From contig OZ245813.1 in the NCBI GenBank assembly GCA_965228445.1, positions 4,092,001 to 4,156,000 on the forward strand: a stretch of DNA of 64,000 bases, given 5' to 3'. Shown piece by piece: positions 16,826-24,744 of this stretch (positions are counted from its first letter, which is position 1; every line of letters begins with the position of its first letter). The notes under the pieces were generated by a model. The model was given only the letters and a program-made list of their open reading frames with translations. It did no database searches and was not told the DNA's origin. This DNA comes from Thalassobaculum sp965228445. GTDB taxonomy: Bacteria > Pseudomonadota > Alphaproteobacteria > Thalassobaculales > Thalassobaculaceae. Position numbers and translations under genes: made by a program.

Positions 16826-17443
16826 ATGCAGCGTCAGGCCCGCACGATCCTCGACTTCCTGGCCTTCAGCGAGCGGCTGAAGCGGGAACTGCGCCATTCC
16901 TGGCTGTCTGACGGCCGCCGCGAAAGCGTCGCCGAGCACACCTGGCAGATGGCCCTGGCGGCGATCCTGGTGGCCCCGCATCTGCGGCACTCCGTGGACC
17001 TGCTGCGGGTGCTGGAGATGATCGTCGTCCATGACCTGACCGAGGCGGTGACCGGCGACATCCCGGCCTTCGAGGTCAGCGCCCGCCAGGATGCCAAGCG
17101 GGAGCGCGAGGCCGCAGCGGCGAAGCGCATCCGCGACAGCCTGGACGCCGATACCGGCCGGCATGTCCATGCCCTGTTCCTGGAACTGGCGACCGGCGGC
17201 ACCTCGGAGGCCAAGCTGGTTCATGCGCTCGACCGGCTGGAGGTGCAGATCCAGCACAACCTGGCCCCGGACGAGACCTGGGAGCCGGTGGAGTACCCGA
17301 TGGTCTTCAACCGGCTGGAGGGGCCGTGTCGCCACGACCCGTTCCTCGCCGCGCTGGCCGAGTTGGTGGAGGCGGACGGCGCGGCCAAGCTGACCGCTGC
17401 CGGGGTGGACGTCTCGGAGGTCCGGCGTCTGGCTGCGGCGTGA
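16826..17443 (+). CDS. HD-domain phosphohydrolase (YfbR/HDDC2-like)
   Basis: A 205-residue HD-superfamily hydrolase. The metal-binding residues are visible: His38 in ESVAEHTWQMAL, His69-Asp70 in VVHDLTEAVTGDIP, and Asp136 in HALDRLEVQIQHN. This arrangement and the N-terminal helix match the 5'-deoxynucleotidase YfbR and HDDC2 group. It most likely removes phosphate from nucleoside monophosphates in the cytoplasm. The ATG is preceded by GGAGG. It stands just before the amidinotransferase gene but has no obvious functional link to it. Confidence 0.85.
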   Translation: MQRQARTILDFLAFSERLKRELRHSWLSDGRRESVAEHTWQMALAAILVAPHLRHSVDLLRVLEMIVVHDLTEAVTGDIPAFEVSARQDAKREREAAAAKRIRDSLDADTGRHVHALFLELATGGTSEAKLVHALDRLEVQIQHNLAPDETWEPVEYPMVFNRLEGPCRHDPFLAALAELVEADGAAKLTAAGVDVSEVRRLAAA

Positions 17444-17564
17444 CGCGGCCTTCGACACGGCCCGGGGCGGGGTTTGTCGAAGGACCGCCTCGCGCATTTC
17501 TGTCCTTTGACATTCCGCCGCCGCCCGACAATTCTCCGGCACCAACGCGATCGGAGAGGCACCC

Positions 17565-18530
17565 GTGGACAACACCGGCAACACCTTCAACTCAGCGGCC
17601 TATGGCGGACCCGGCTGGCAGGGGCGCACGCGCACCCACCGTGAGGAGATCGGCGACCTCTGGGCGGCCAGCGGCATCGACAGCGAATACGCGCCCCTGC
17701 GCTCGGTGCTGCTGCATCGTCCGGGCAGCGAGCTGGCGGCGGCGCTGGAGGATCCGAATTCGGTGCAGATGCTGGAGGCGCTCGACCTGGGCCGCGCCGG
17801 CGAGCAGCACGACGCCATGGCCGAGGCCTACCGGGCCAACGGCGTCGACGTGCAGTATGTCGACCCGACCGGCCAGCCGACCCCGAACCAGATGTTCTGC
17901 GCCGACCTGTTCGTGATGTCGCCGGACGGCGCGATCCTGGCCCGTCCGGCCTCCACGGTGCGGGCCGGCGAGGAGCGCTGGGTCGCCCGCCGCCTGGCCG
18001 ATGCCGGGGTGCCGATCCTGCGCACTCTGACCGGCAACGCGGTGTTCGAGGGCGCCGACCTGATGTGGCTGGATCCGGAGACGGTGATGGTCGGCCTCGG
18101 CCTGCGCACCAACGAGGACGCCGCCGCCCAGATCGCGTCCTCCATGGAGGAGATCGGGGTGGAGACCCTGGCCGTCGACATGCCCTTCGGCACCATGCAT
18201 TTCATGGGGATGCTGCGGATCGTCGACAGGAACCTCGCCATCTGCTGGCCGCGCCGCACGCCGTTCTCCACGGTGCGGGCGCTGGAGGAACGGGGCTACG
18301 AAATCCTCTGGCTGCCGACCTCGGAGCCGGACAGCGTTCTGAACCGCGCCCTGAACATCGTGACCCTCGGCCCGCGCAAGATCCTGATGCTGGCCGGTTA
18401 CGACGCGGTGCAGAAGGTCTACGAGAAGGCCGGCATCGAGTGCGTGACCGTGGACGGCTCCGAGCTGGTCAAGGCGGCCGGCGCGATCGGCTGCCTGACC
18501 GGCGTGGTCCGGCGGGACCTGGTGGGGTAG
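17565..18530 (+). CDS. Amidinotransferase / dimethylarginine dimethylaminohydrolase-like enzyme
   Basis: A 321-residue protein of the guanidino-group modifying superfamily. GTG 17565 is preceded by CGGAGAGGC. The catalytic set is present: Glu162-x-x-Asp165 in VFEGADLMWL, His212 in FGTMHFMGMLRIVD, and Cys310 in GAIGCLTGVVRR. These enzymes attack arginine, dimethylarginine or related guanidines through a Cys adduct. The N-terminal half (YAPLRSVLLHRPG) also fits. The length is intermediate, so it may be an arginine deiminase, DDAH or amidinotransferase. No arginine pathway gene is adjacent. The gene ends just before the AT-rich toxin-antitoxin island. Confidence 0.85.
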   Translation: MDNTGNTFNSAAYGGPGWQGRTRTHREEIGDLWAASGIDSEYAPLRSVLLHRPGSELAAALEDPNSVQMLEALDLGRAGEQHDAMAEAYRANGVDVQYVDPTGQPTPNQMFCADLFVMSPDGAILARPASTVRAGEERWVARRLADAGVPILRTLTGNAVFEGADLMWLDPETVMVGLGLRTNEDAAAQIASSMEEIGVETLAVDMPFGTMHFMGMLRIVDRNLAICWPRRTPFSTVRALEERGYEILWLPTSEPDSVLNRALNIVTLGPRKILMLAGYDAVQKVYEKAGIECVTVDGSELVKAAGAIGCLTGVVRRDLVG

Positions 18531-18539
18531 GGGGGACCA

Positions 18540-18923
18540 CTAACGATTGGTCCGGAGATAGTTCGACCCAATCCATAAAACCATACGGCTGTCAGCAGAT
18601 GCCCGCGCAACATTGAACTCGGCTTCTATAAAATCCAATACTGCTTCGAGCCTTGTTGCCGCTTGGGGTTCGTTGCATCGAAGCCAGACTCGGCTGAGTT
18701 TTCGAAACCGCCTCTTCTGGCCATCTGGGACGCGTGGGGCGATTCTCTCAAAATCGCCATCGAAGCTCAGGAGAACTGCTTCAAGTTCTTCTGACACCGT
18801 AGCAACGACCGGGTCGACGCTCCCTGGTGGGACATAATCTTTGATGAATTCTGCTTGATGGCCTTTTGCGGCCAGCATTCGGGCAACGGCCGCAGGAACG
18901 TTCTCATCCAGCATAAATCGCAT
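18540..18923 (-). CDS. DUF5615 PIN-like domain protein, probable toxin
   Basis: A 127-residue protein that begins MRFMLDENVPAAVARMLAAKGHQAEF, the signature of the DUF5615 PIN-like domain. The acidic pair Asp6/Glu7 and a later AVLLSFDGDFERI supply the acidic cluster expected of a PIN-type nuclease. It lies 19 bases downstream of the MerR-DUF433 gene on the same strand and in the same low-GC block. DUF433 and DUF5615 are common toxin-antitoxin partners, so this is probably the RNase-like toxin. Toxicity is inferred. Confidence 0.8.
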   Translation of the reverse strand: MRFMLDENVPAAVARMLAAKGHQAEFIKDYVPPGSVDPVVATVSEELEAVLLSFDGDFERIAPRVPDGQKRRFRKLSRVWLRCNEPQAATRLEAVLDFIEAEFNVARASADSRMVLWIGSNYLRTNR

Positions 18924-18942
18924 AGAGAGAATTTATATCTCA

Positions 18943-19590
18943 CTACGCGCTTTTGGCTAGCATCTCTTCGTGAGAAAGGGCGGCATAAACGTCTTCTGGG
19001 GTTAGAGATGGGTACTCATCTATGATCGCATCCACACTGTATCCAGCTTCTTTGAAGCGCTTGATTGCAGCTGTGGGAATTCTGGTGCCAGAAATTACGC
19101 TTGCATTTCTGACTACGAATTTTCGCCGATCAATCTGCCCCACTTTATCTCTATCTCGCTGTCTTAGCTGGTGGATGCGCTGCTCTACATCCTCGATCAC
19201 ATCAACAACGGGAAGCATGGCATATTGGCCATCCCAAATTCCTTCTACATTAGAGGAATTAGGTAGTCGAAAATGTACCTGCTTCTTTACGACATAAAGT
19301 TTTATCGCTGACCATTTTTTGTACCCACGCTCTTCAAGTTCTGTGGCAACTCGACGGAGTTCAGAGTGCGAGATACGGAAATTTTTAATTAGAACGGCAA
19401 TTGTTCTGAGCCCGACAATATCTTCAAACGAATAGACACGACTGTACGGGGCTTTCCTATTCTCATAAGCATACTCAGGCTTAAAAAAGCCCCGCTTGTC
19501 CCATGCCCTAAGCTGCCCACGCGTCAGGCCTGTAATGCGGACAACATGCTCTTCCGAGAATGCGTGAATTATGGGATTTTCACGGTTCAT
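18943..19590 (-). CDS. MerR-like HTH / DUF433 fusion, probable antitoxin
   Basis: A 215-residue two-part protein. Residues about 10-80 (EEHVVRITGLTRGQLRAWDKRGFFKPEYA...YSFEDIVGLRTIAVLIK) form a MerR-type winged helix. Residues about 155-210 (VRNASVISGTRIPTAAIKRFKEAGYSVDAIIDEYPSLTPEDVYAAL) are a clear DUF433 domain, a short antitoxin-like module. The middle, about 70 residues long, has no family I know. It precedes the PIN-like gene and shares its low GC and codon use, unlike its neighbours. It is likely the antitoxin and autoregulator of the pair. Confidence 0.82.
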   Translation of the reverse strand: MNRENPIIHAFSEEHVVRITGLTRGQLRAWDKRGFFKPEYAYENRKAPYSRVYSFEDIVGLRTIAVLIKNFRISHSELRRVATELEERGYKKWSAIKLYVVKKQVHFRLPNSSNVEGIWDGQYAMLPVVDVIEDVEQRIHQLRQRDRDKVGQIDRRKFVVRNASVISGTRIPTAAIKRFKEAGYSVDAIIDEYPSLTPEDVYAALSHEEMLAKSA

Positions 19591-19614
19591 AGTGCAATCT
19601 TTGATCGCGTTATG

Positions 19615-19629
19615 TTCTAAAGTCTAGAA
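19615..19629. promoter_or_regulatory. Inverted repeat in the toxin-antitoxin promoter region
   Basis: TTCTA-AAGTC-TAGAA lies 25 bases upstream of the MerR-DUF433 start in an AT-rich leader. Its position and symmetry suit binding by the MerR-like protein itself. Site use is inferred. Confidence 0.4.
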
Positions 19630-19679
19630 TTAGTATGTCACATGCAAGCTGCAACAACTAAATCGCCGGCCTGAAGACG

Positions 19680-20861
19680 TTACCGAACCACCCGCTCCAG
19701 CCCGGTGAAGACCCGCCAGCGGTCGATCTCGGCGTCGATCTTCGCGTCGCGGGCCTTCGACGCCCGCACGCCGGGCTCCATCCACAAGCCGCGTACTTCG
19801 AGTTCGCCGCGGTCCCGATGGGCCTTCAGCTCGATGCGGCCGATCAGCCGGTCACGCTCCAGCATGGGCAGCACATAGTAGCCGTAGACCCGCTTGGCCG
19901 CCGGCACGAAGGCCTCGAAGCGGTAGTCGAAGCCGAAGATCCGCTGGGTGCGCTCGCGCTCGCGGATCATCGGGTCGAAGGGCGACAGGAACCGTACCCG
20001 GGCCGGCGGTTCGGGCGCGGCGCGGGCCAGCTCCAGCACGTCCGGCCGGGCCCAGACCAGGCGGGTGGAGCCGTCGGCCTGCTCGATCTCGATCCGGCGC
20101 AGGATGTCGTCGCCGGCGGCCTCGCACCACGCCTGGGCCTCGGCCGGGGAGATCGAGTCGAAGAACCGGGCGACCTCGCCATGGGTGGCGACCGCCAGCC
20201 GGGCGATCGCCTCGCGCCCGGCCCAGTCGACGAAGGCGGCGTGGTCCGGCTCCGGGTCGTGATGCTCGGGCGGGATCACCCGATGCGACAGGTCGTAGAC
20301 CTTGGCGAACCCCTTTCGGCCCGACACCGCGAACTCGCCGGTGCGCCAGAGATACTCCAGCGCGGTCTTCGACGGGGTCCAGCCCCACCACGCCCCGCGC
20401 TCCTCGGTGTCGTCGGGGGTGACCTCGCGCGAGGTCACGCAGCCGGTCTCCTCCACCCGCCGGCGCATCTCGGCCAGCACCTCGTCCTGGCGCCCGGCGA
20501 AACGCTCGGTCCAGTGCGACGCCCGGTCCATGCGCGCCCGGTAGCGCTCGAAGCGCGGCTTCCAGTAGGGGTAGAACCGGGTCGGGATGATGGAGGCGTC
20601 GTGGGTCCAGTGCTCGAACAGCGAGCGCCGCTTCTCCAGCAGATGCTTCAGCAGCGACTTCCGGTACCCGTTAGCCCGGGTGAACAGGATGTGGTGATGC
20701 GCCTGTTCCAGGGTGGAGATGGTGTCGACCTGTACGAAGCCGAGCCGGTCGATCAGCGCGTCCAGACCGTCGCGGGTCAGCGGTCCCGAGGGCGACTCGG
20801 ACAGGGCGTGCTGGTGCAGGAACAGCCGGCGCAGCTCGGTGTTGGAGAGACGGTCGGTCAT
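19680..20861 (-). CDS. YcaQ/AlkX-type DNA crosslink glycosylase (HTH_42)
   Basis: A 393-residue winged-helix protein of the DUF1006/HTH_42 family. The catalytic motif Q-x-D is present as Gln44-Val-Asp46 in LGFVQVDTISTLEQAHH. It continues with the family's LFEHWTHDASIIP and the C-terminal FLSPFDPMIRERERTQRIFGFDYRFEAFVPAAKRVYGYYVLPML. E. coli YcaQ (AlkX) and Streptomyces AlkZ of this family unhook interstrand DNA crosslinks. A DNA repair role is therefore likely. It is divergent from the VOC gene; the two starts are only about 56 bases apart. Confidence 0.85.
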   Translation of the reverse strand: MTDRLSNTELRRLFLHQHALSESPSGPLTRDGLDALIDRLGFVQVDTISTLEQAHHHILFTRANGYRKSLLKHLLEKRRSLFEHWTHDASIIPTRFYPYWKPRFERYRARMDRASHWTERFAGRQDEVLAEMRRRVEETGCVTSREVTPDDTEERGAWWGWTPSKTALEYLWRTGEFAVSGRKGFAKVYDLSHRVIPPEHHDPEPDHAAFVDWAGREAIARLAVATHGEVARFFDSISPAEAQAWCEAAGDDILRRIEIEQADGSTRLVWARPDVLELARAAPEPPARVRFLSPFDPMIRERERTQRIFGFDYRFEAFVPAAKRVYGYYVLPMLERDRLIGRIELKAHRDRGELEVRGLWMEPGVRASKARDAKIDAEIDRWRVFTGLERVVR

Positions 20862-20917
20862 GGCGTCGTCCGGGGCCCTGGGTCTATGCTGGGGAAAAAG
20901 CCGATAGGGAGGTCACC

Positions 20918-21328
20918 ATGCCAATCGGAAGACTCGATCATGTCAATCTCCGCACCACCGACGTTCCCCGCCTGGTGGAATTCTACGAGCGCGTGCTGGG
21001 CCTGAAGAAGGGAAAGCGGCCCGATTTCGGGTTCGGCGGCGCCTGGATGTATTCCGGCGAGGATGCCGTCGTGCACATCGTGGAGACCGGCGGAACCGCC
21101 GAGTACCGCGGCGACCAGCAGCTCGAGCACTTCGCCATGCGGGCGAGCGGGCTGGAGGAATTCCTCGCCCATCTGCGGTCCCTGAACATTGCATACAAGT
21201 GTGGGGTTCTGCCCGGCGACGGCTTCGGCCACACTCAGGTGAACATCTTCGACGCCGACGGGAATCACATCCATATCGACTTCCCGCCCGACGAAAGCGC
21301 CGACATCACCGAATTCACCGGGACCTGA
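20918..21328 (+). CDS. VOC (glyoxalase/dioxygenase-fold) family protein
   Basis: A 136-residue vicinal-oxygen-chelate protein with paired beta-alpha-beta modules: IGRLDHVNLRTTDVPRLVEFYERVLGL, then EHFAMRASGLEEFLAHLRSLNI and TQVNIFDADGNHIHIDF. The first-module His (LDHVN) and the FDADGN-HIHIDF end supply the metal site. It could be a glyoxalase-like isomerase or a ring-cleavage or fosfomycin-type enzyme. AGGGAGGTCACC precedes its ATG. It leads a three-gene set with a class II aldolase and a dehydrogenase. Confidence 0.85.
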   Translation: MPIGRLDHVNLRTTDVPRLVEFYERVLGLKKGKRPDFGFGGAWMYSGEDAVVHIVETGGTAEYRGDQQLEHFAMRASGLEEFLAHLRSLNIAYKCGVLPGDGFGHTQVNIFDADGNHIHIDFPPDESADITEFTGT

Positions 21329-21340
21329 AGGAGGCCAGCC

Positions 21341-22111
21341 GTGTCCATTACCTCGATGCCCCGCCCCAACCGCTGGTCGGACGAGGAACGCCAGACCCGC
21401 GAGGATCTCGCCGCGGTCTACCGGGTGTTCGCCGCCAAGCAGATGGACGACCTGATCTACACCCACATCTCCGCGCGGGTGCCGGGCGACGAGGACCACT
21501 TCCTGATCAACCCGTTCGGGCTGATGTACGAGGAGGTCACCGCCTCGAACCTGGTGAAGATCGACCTGCAGGGCAACATCGTCGAGGACAGCCCATACCC
21601 GATCAACTACGCCGGCTTCATCATCCACGGCGCGGTCCACGAGGCGGTGCCGGGTGCGCATTGCGTCATCCACCTGCACACCGACAGCGGCGTCGCCGTC
21701 TCCTGCCAGCGTGAGGGCCTGATCGACGCCTCCCAGTTCGGCATGTTCCTGCCCGGCGGCATCGCCTATCACGACTACGAGGGCCTGGCCTTCGACGACG
21801 CCGAGAAGCCCCGGCTGGTCGACGACCTCGGCGCCTGCAAGGCGATGATCCTGCGCAACCACGGCACCCTCACCATCGGCGAGACCGTCGCCGAGGCGTT
21901 CTTCCACATGTACAACCTGGAGCGCGCCTGCCGGGTGCAGGTGCTGGCCCAGGCCGGCGGCCAGGCGGAGATGCTGCCGATCCCGCCGGAGATCGTGGCC
22001 CATACCCGGGCCCAGAAGCCGGAAGGCGCGCGCCTCGCCGGCATCGGCAAGCTCGAACTGGCGGCCTGGAAGCGCAAGCTGGACCGCATGGGCAGCGATT
22101 TCCGCGCCTGA
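21341..22111 (+). CDS. Class II aldolase/adducin family protein
   Basis: A 256-residue protein of the class II aldolase/adducin fold, with GTG at 21341 after AAGGAGGCC. Zinc-type ligands are seen in CVIHLHTDSGVAVS and LRNHGTLTIGET. The early sequence LAAVYRVFAAKQMDDLIYTHISARVPG...FLINPFGLMYEEVTASNLVKID fits sugar-phosphate aldolases such as FucA and also carboxylases of the family. The substrate is unknown. It sits between the VOC gene and a hydroxyacid dehydrogenase, which suggests a shared catabolic route for a hydroxylated C4-C6 compound. Confidence 0.87.
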   Translation: MSITSMPRPNRWSDEERQTREDLAAVYRVFAAKQMDDLIYTHISARVPGDEDHFLINPFGLMYEEVTASNLVKIDLQGNIVEDSPYPINYAGFIIHGAVHEAVPGAHCVIHLHTDSGVAVSCQREGLIDASQFGMFLPGGIAYHDYEGLAFDDAEKPRLVDDLGACKAMILRNHGTLTIGETVAEAFFHMYNLERACRVQVLAQAGGQAEMLPIPPEIVAHTRAQKPEGARLAGIGKLELAAWKRKLDRMGSDFRA

Positions 22112-22149
22112 CCCTCTCCAACTGACGGACACCTGAAGGGATTTAGAGA

Positions 22150-23037
22150 ATGACCAACCCGATCGGCTTCATCGGTCTCGGCAATGCCGGGGCGTCGGTC
22201 TGCAAGGCGCTGCTGGACAAGGGCCAGACCGTGATCGGTTTCGACCTGAGCCCGGAGCGCCGCAAGGCGGCCGCCGAGATCGGCGTGACCCTGGCCGAGA
22301 GTGCCGCCGACGTGGCCTCCAAGGCCGGCCGGATCATCCTCTCCCTGCCCAAGCCGGAAGCGTCGATCGCCGTGGTCGAGGAGATCCTCGGCGCCGGCCA
22401 CCGGCCCTCCATCGTGATCGAGACCAGCACCGTCACCCCGGCGACCGCCATCGCCTGCCACAAGCGCTGCCAGGCCGAGGGCGTCGGTTTCGTGGACGCC
22501 GCCATCGCCGGCGGCGTCGCCAGCATGGCGTCGGCCAAGATCACCTTCTTCCTTGGCGGCTCGGCCGAGGAGATCGCCCTGGCCCGTCCGGTGCTCGACC
22601 TGCTGGCCGAGCGGATCTTCGAGCTGGGGCCGATCGGCGCCGGCATGGGCACCAAGGTGGTGAACAACGGCGTCATGCACGCGGTCATGGTGGTGCTGAT
22701 CGAGGCCTTCGCCATGTCGACCAAGCTCGGCGTGCCGGTGCAGACCATGGTCGACATCCTGAACCGGGAGGAGGGGCTGATGCGCCCGCTTGTGCACCGG
22801 GTGCAGGAGCGCATGGCCGAGGGCAACTACAAGGGCGGCATGTCGGTCTCCAACGCGCGCAAGGACTCCGTCCTGGCGCTGGAGACGGCGCAGAACCTGG
22901 GCGTGCCCCTGTTCGCCACCCTGGCCTCCCACACCCCGTATGAGATCGCCGAGGCCAAGGGCATGGGCGACCTGGACTACGCGGCCCTCGCGACCCTGTG
23001 GGAGGACTGGTCCTCGGTCTCTTTCGAGAAGACGTAA
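22150..23037 (+). CDS. 3-hydroxyisobutyrate dehydrogenase-like NAD(P) oxidoreductase
   Basis: A 295-residue beta-hydroxyacid dehydrogenase. The cofactor motif is GLGNAG (residues 9-14), the substrate region is VDAAIAGGVASMASAKIT, and K169 in GMGTKVVNNGVMHAV is the catalytic lysine. The usual DxPVSGG reads DAAIAGG, so its substrate may differ from classic hydroxyisobutyrate. It follows the class II aldolase by 38 bases and is probably in the same operon. The closest role is oxidation or reduction of a hydroxyacid or semialdehyde from the aldolase reaction. Confidence 0.88.
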   Translation: MTNPIGFIGLGNAGASVCKALLDKGQTVIGFDLSPERRKAAAEIGVTLAESAADVASKAGRIILSLPKPEASIAVVEEILGAGHRPSIVIETSTVTPATAIACHKRCQAEGVGFVDAAIAGGVASMASAKITFFLGGSAEEIALARPVLDLLAERIFELGPIGAGMGTKVVNNGVMHAVMVVLIEAFAMSTKLGVPVQTMVDILNREEGLMRPLVHRVQERMAEGNYKGGMSVSNARKDSVLALETAQNLGVPLFATLASHTPYEIAEAKGMGDLDYAALATLWEDWSSVSFEKT

Positions 23038-23193
23038 GACCGATCCGCCGCGAGCCCGCTGGCACGCCGGTCGGAATCAGGCTACTGAAACAATTGAAAC
23101 GTTCACCGGTGCGCACGTGAAACGGTGACGGAATAGGGTCCCGCCGCTCCGAGGAGGTTTGGCGGGATTCGATCCGCGTGGGGGAGAGCCGAC

Positions 23194-24645
23194 GTGGCTC
23201 AGGTCGTCGCATACGAGATCGAAATCCAGTCCGACGGGAAGTGGCGCACGCTGCAGACCTACGACCCAAGCGAACTCGGCGAGGCCCGTTCGGAGATCAA
23301 GCGTCTTGAGCGCGATCCTCCGGGCAGCGGTCTCAAGCTGATCGAGGAAACGCTTGGGGAGGACGGGATGTTCAAGCGGCGCACGCTGATGTTCAAGCGG
23401 TTCGACGAGGGCACGCCGCCGCCGCCGTCCCTGCGGGCGCCGGCCACCGCACGTGCCGCCGTCGGCGGCGCCACCGCCCGGGAACGCAGCTCGACCGCCG
23501 CCCGGCCCTCGGCGAAGGCCGTCAAGCCGGGTGTCCGGGCGCAGCGGATGGGCTTCGGCGGATCGCTGGCCGATCTGCTGTCCTTTCTCTTCGTCCCGCT
23601 GCGGACCCGACGGCAGCCCGGCGAGGGCGCGCTCGCGAAGGACGAGATCGCCAAGATCGCGCCGCCGGAGATCACCGGCCCGACCCGCAAGCGCGGCCAG
23701 GTTCCGATCTTCGAGGACGAGCAGGACGTCGCGCTGGAGGACCTGATCGTCGCCGACGCGACCTACCGGCAGTTCCGCAGCTTCTTCGAGATCCTGCGGG
23801 AGGGCGGCGCGCTGGATGCGGCGCGGCGCGACCTGGAGTTCGCGCGCAAGATCAGCCTGTTCGCCATCGGCGTCCTGTTCTCCATCGAGCAGGACATCAA
23901 CATCTTCTCCGACCGCGGCCGCTCGATCGTCGCCCAGGTGCTGAGGTTCTTCATCGAGAGCACCGACGCCATCGGCCACTTCGTGGAGACCATGGAGCGC
24001 TATCTGACCGAGAAGAACGCGCCGGCCTCAATCCGAGTCGGCTCGCGCTGCTTCCGGCTGTACCAGAACGCCGATATCGACGGGCTGAAGCAGACCTTCG
24101 GAGAGGCGTTCGGCCTGATCGAGACACTGGAGGAAGGCTTGGGCGGCAAGGTCAAGGTGGGCATCCTGTTCACCGACATCGTGGACAGCACCCGTCTGAC
24201 CAGCGAGATCGGCGACGCCGCCGCCCAGTCGCTGATCGACCACCACGAGAAGGTGGCGCTCGACATGTGCCGGCGCTTCGGCGGGCGCAAGGTCAAGCAT
24301 CTGGGCGACGGGCTCATGCTGAGCTTCGCCAACAAGGAGCGCATGGTCGCCTGCGCCGTCGCTCTGGTCGACAGCATGAAGGGCATGGCCAACCGGCCCG
24401 ATGCGCCGGAATACCGGATCCGCTGCGGCGGCCATTTCGGTGAGGCGATCAAGAAGGAGGAGGACTTCTTCGGATCGACGGTGCAGCTCGCCGCCCGGAT
24501 CTCGGCCAAGGCGGGCGACAACGAGGCCTGTTTCTCCACCATGCTGTTCGACCGCGACCTGCCGACCTACGAGCTGTTCGAGGATCGCGGCGCGGTCGAG
24601 CTGAAGGGCTTCAGCCAGCCGGTGATGCTGGCGGTCTACGCCTGA
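23194..24645 (+). CDS. Class III adenylate/guanylate cyclase with unknown N-terminal region
   Basis: A 483-residue protein; GTG 23194 follows GGGGGAGAGCC. The C-terminal 160 residues are a class III cyclase domain with metal ligands Asp328 in FTDIVDST and Asp372 in HLGDGLML. The transition-state helix reads STVQLAARI with Gln431 where Asn is usual; Arg435 is kept. The N-terminal 70 residues (VVAYEIEIQSDGKWRTLQTYDPSE) look like a small beta-rich module. A disordered Ala/Pro/Arg linker and a helical domain (about 170-320) follow. No membrane segment is visible. It probably makes cAMP or cGMP in the cytoplasm; the input signal is unknown. Confidence 0.85.
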   Translation: MAQVVAYEIEIQSDGKWRTLQTYDPSELGEARSEIKRLERDPPGSGLKLIEETLGEDGMFKRRTLMFKRFDEGTPPPPSLRAPATARAAVGGATARERSSTAARPSAKAVKPGVRAQRMGFGGSLADLLSFLFVPLRTRRQPGEGALAKDEIAKIAPPEITGPTRKRGQVPIFEDEQDVALEDLIVADATYRQFRSFFEILREGGALDAARRDLEFARKISLFAIGVLFSIEQDINIFSDRGRSIVAQVLRFFIESTDAIGHFVETMERYLTEKNAPASIRVGSRCFRLYQNADIDGLKQTFGEAFGLIETLEEGLGGKVKVGILFTDIVDSTRLTSEIGDAAAQSLIDHHEKVALDMCRRFGGRKVKHLGDGLMLSFANKERMVACAVALVDSMKGMANRPDAPEYRIRCGGHFGEAIKKEEDFFGSTVQLAARISAKAGDNEACFSTMLFDRDLPTYELFEDRGAVELKGFSQPVMLAVYA

Positions 24646-24744
24646 CCGCCGAGCCGTTTCGGCGGCTTCCACGGCCCGGTGGGCTCCTCTAGGCTGACGG
24701 ACCCGGCCGCCCACGCGGCTGTCCCCCTGTCGTCGCGAGGCCCC

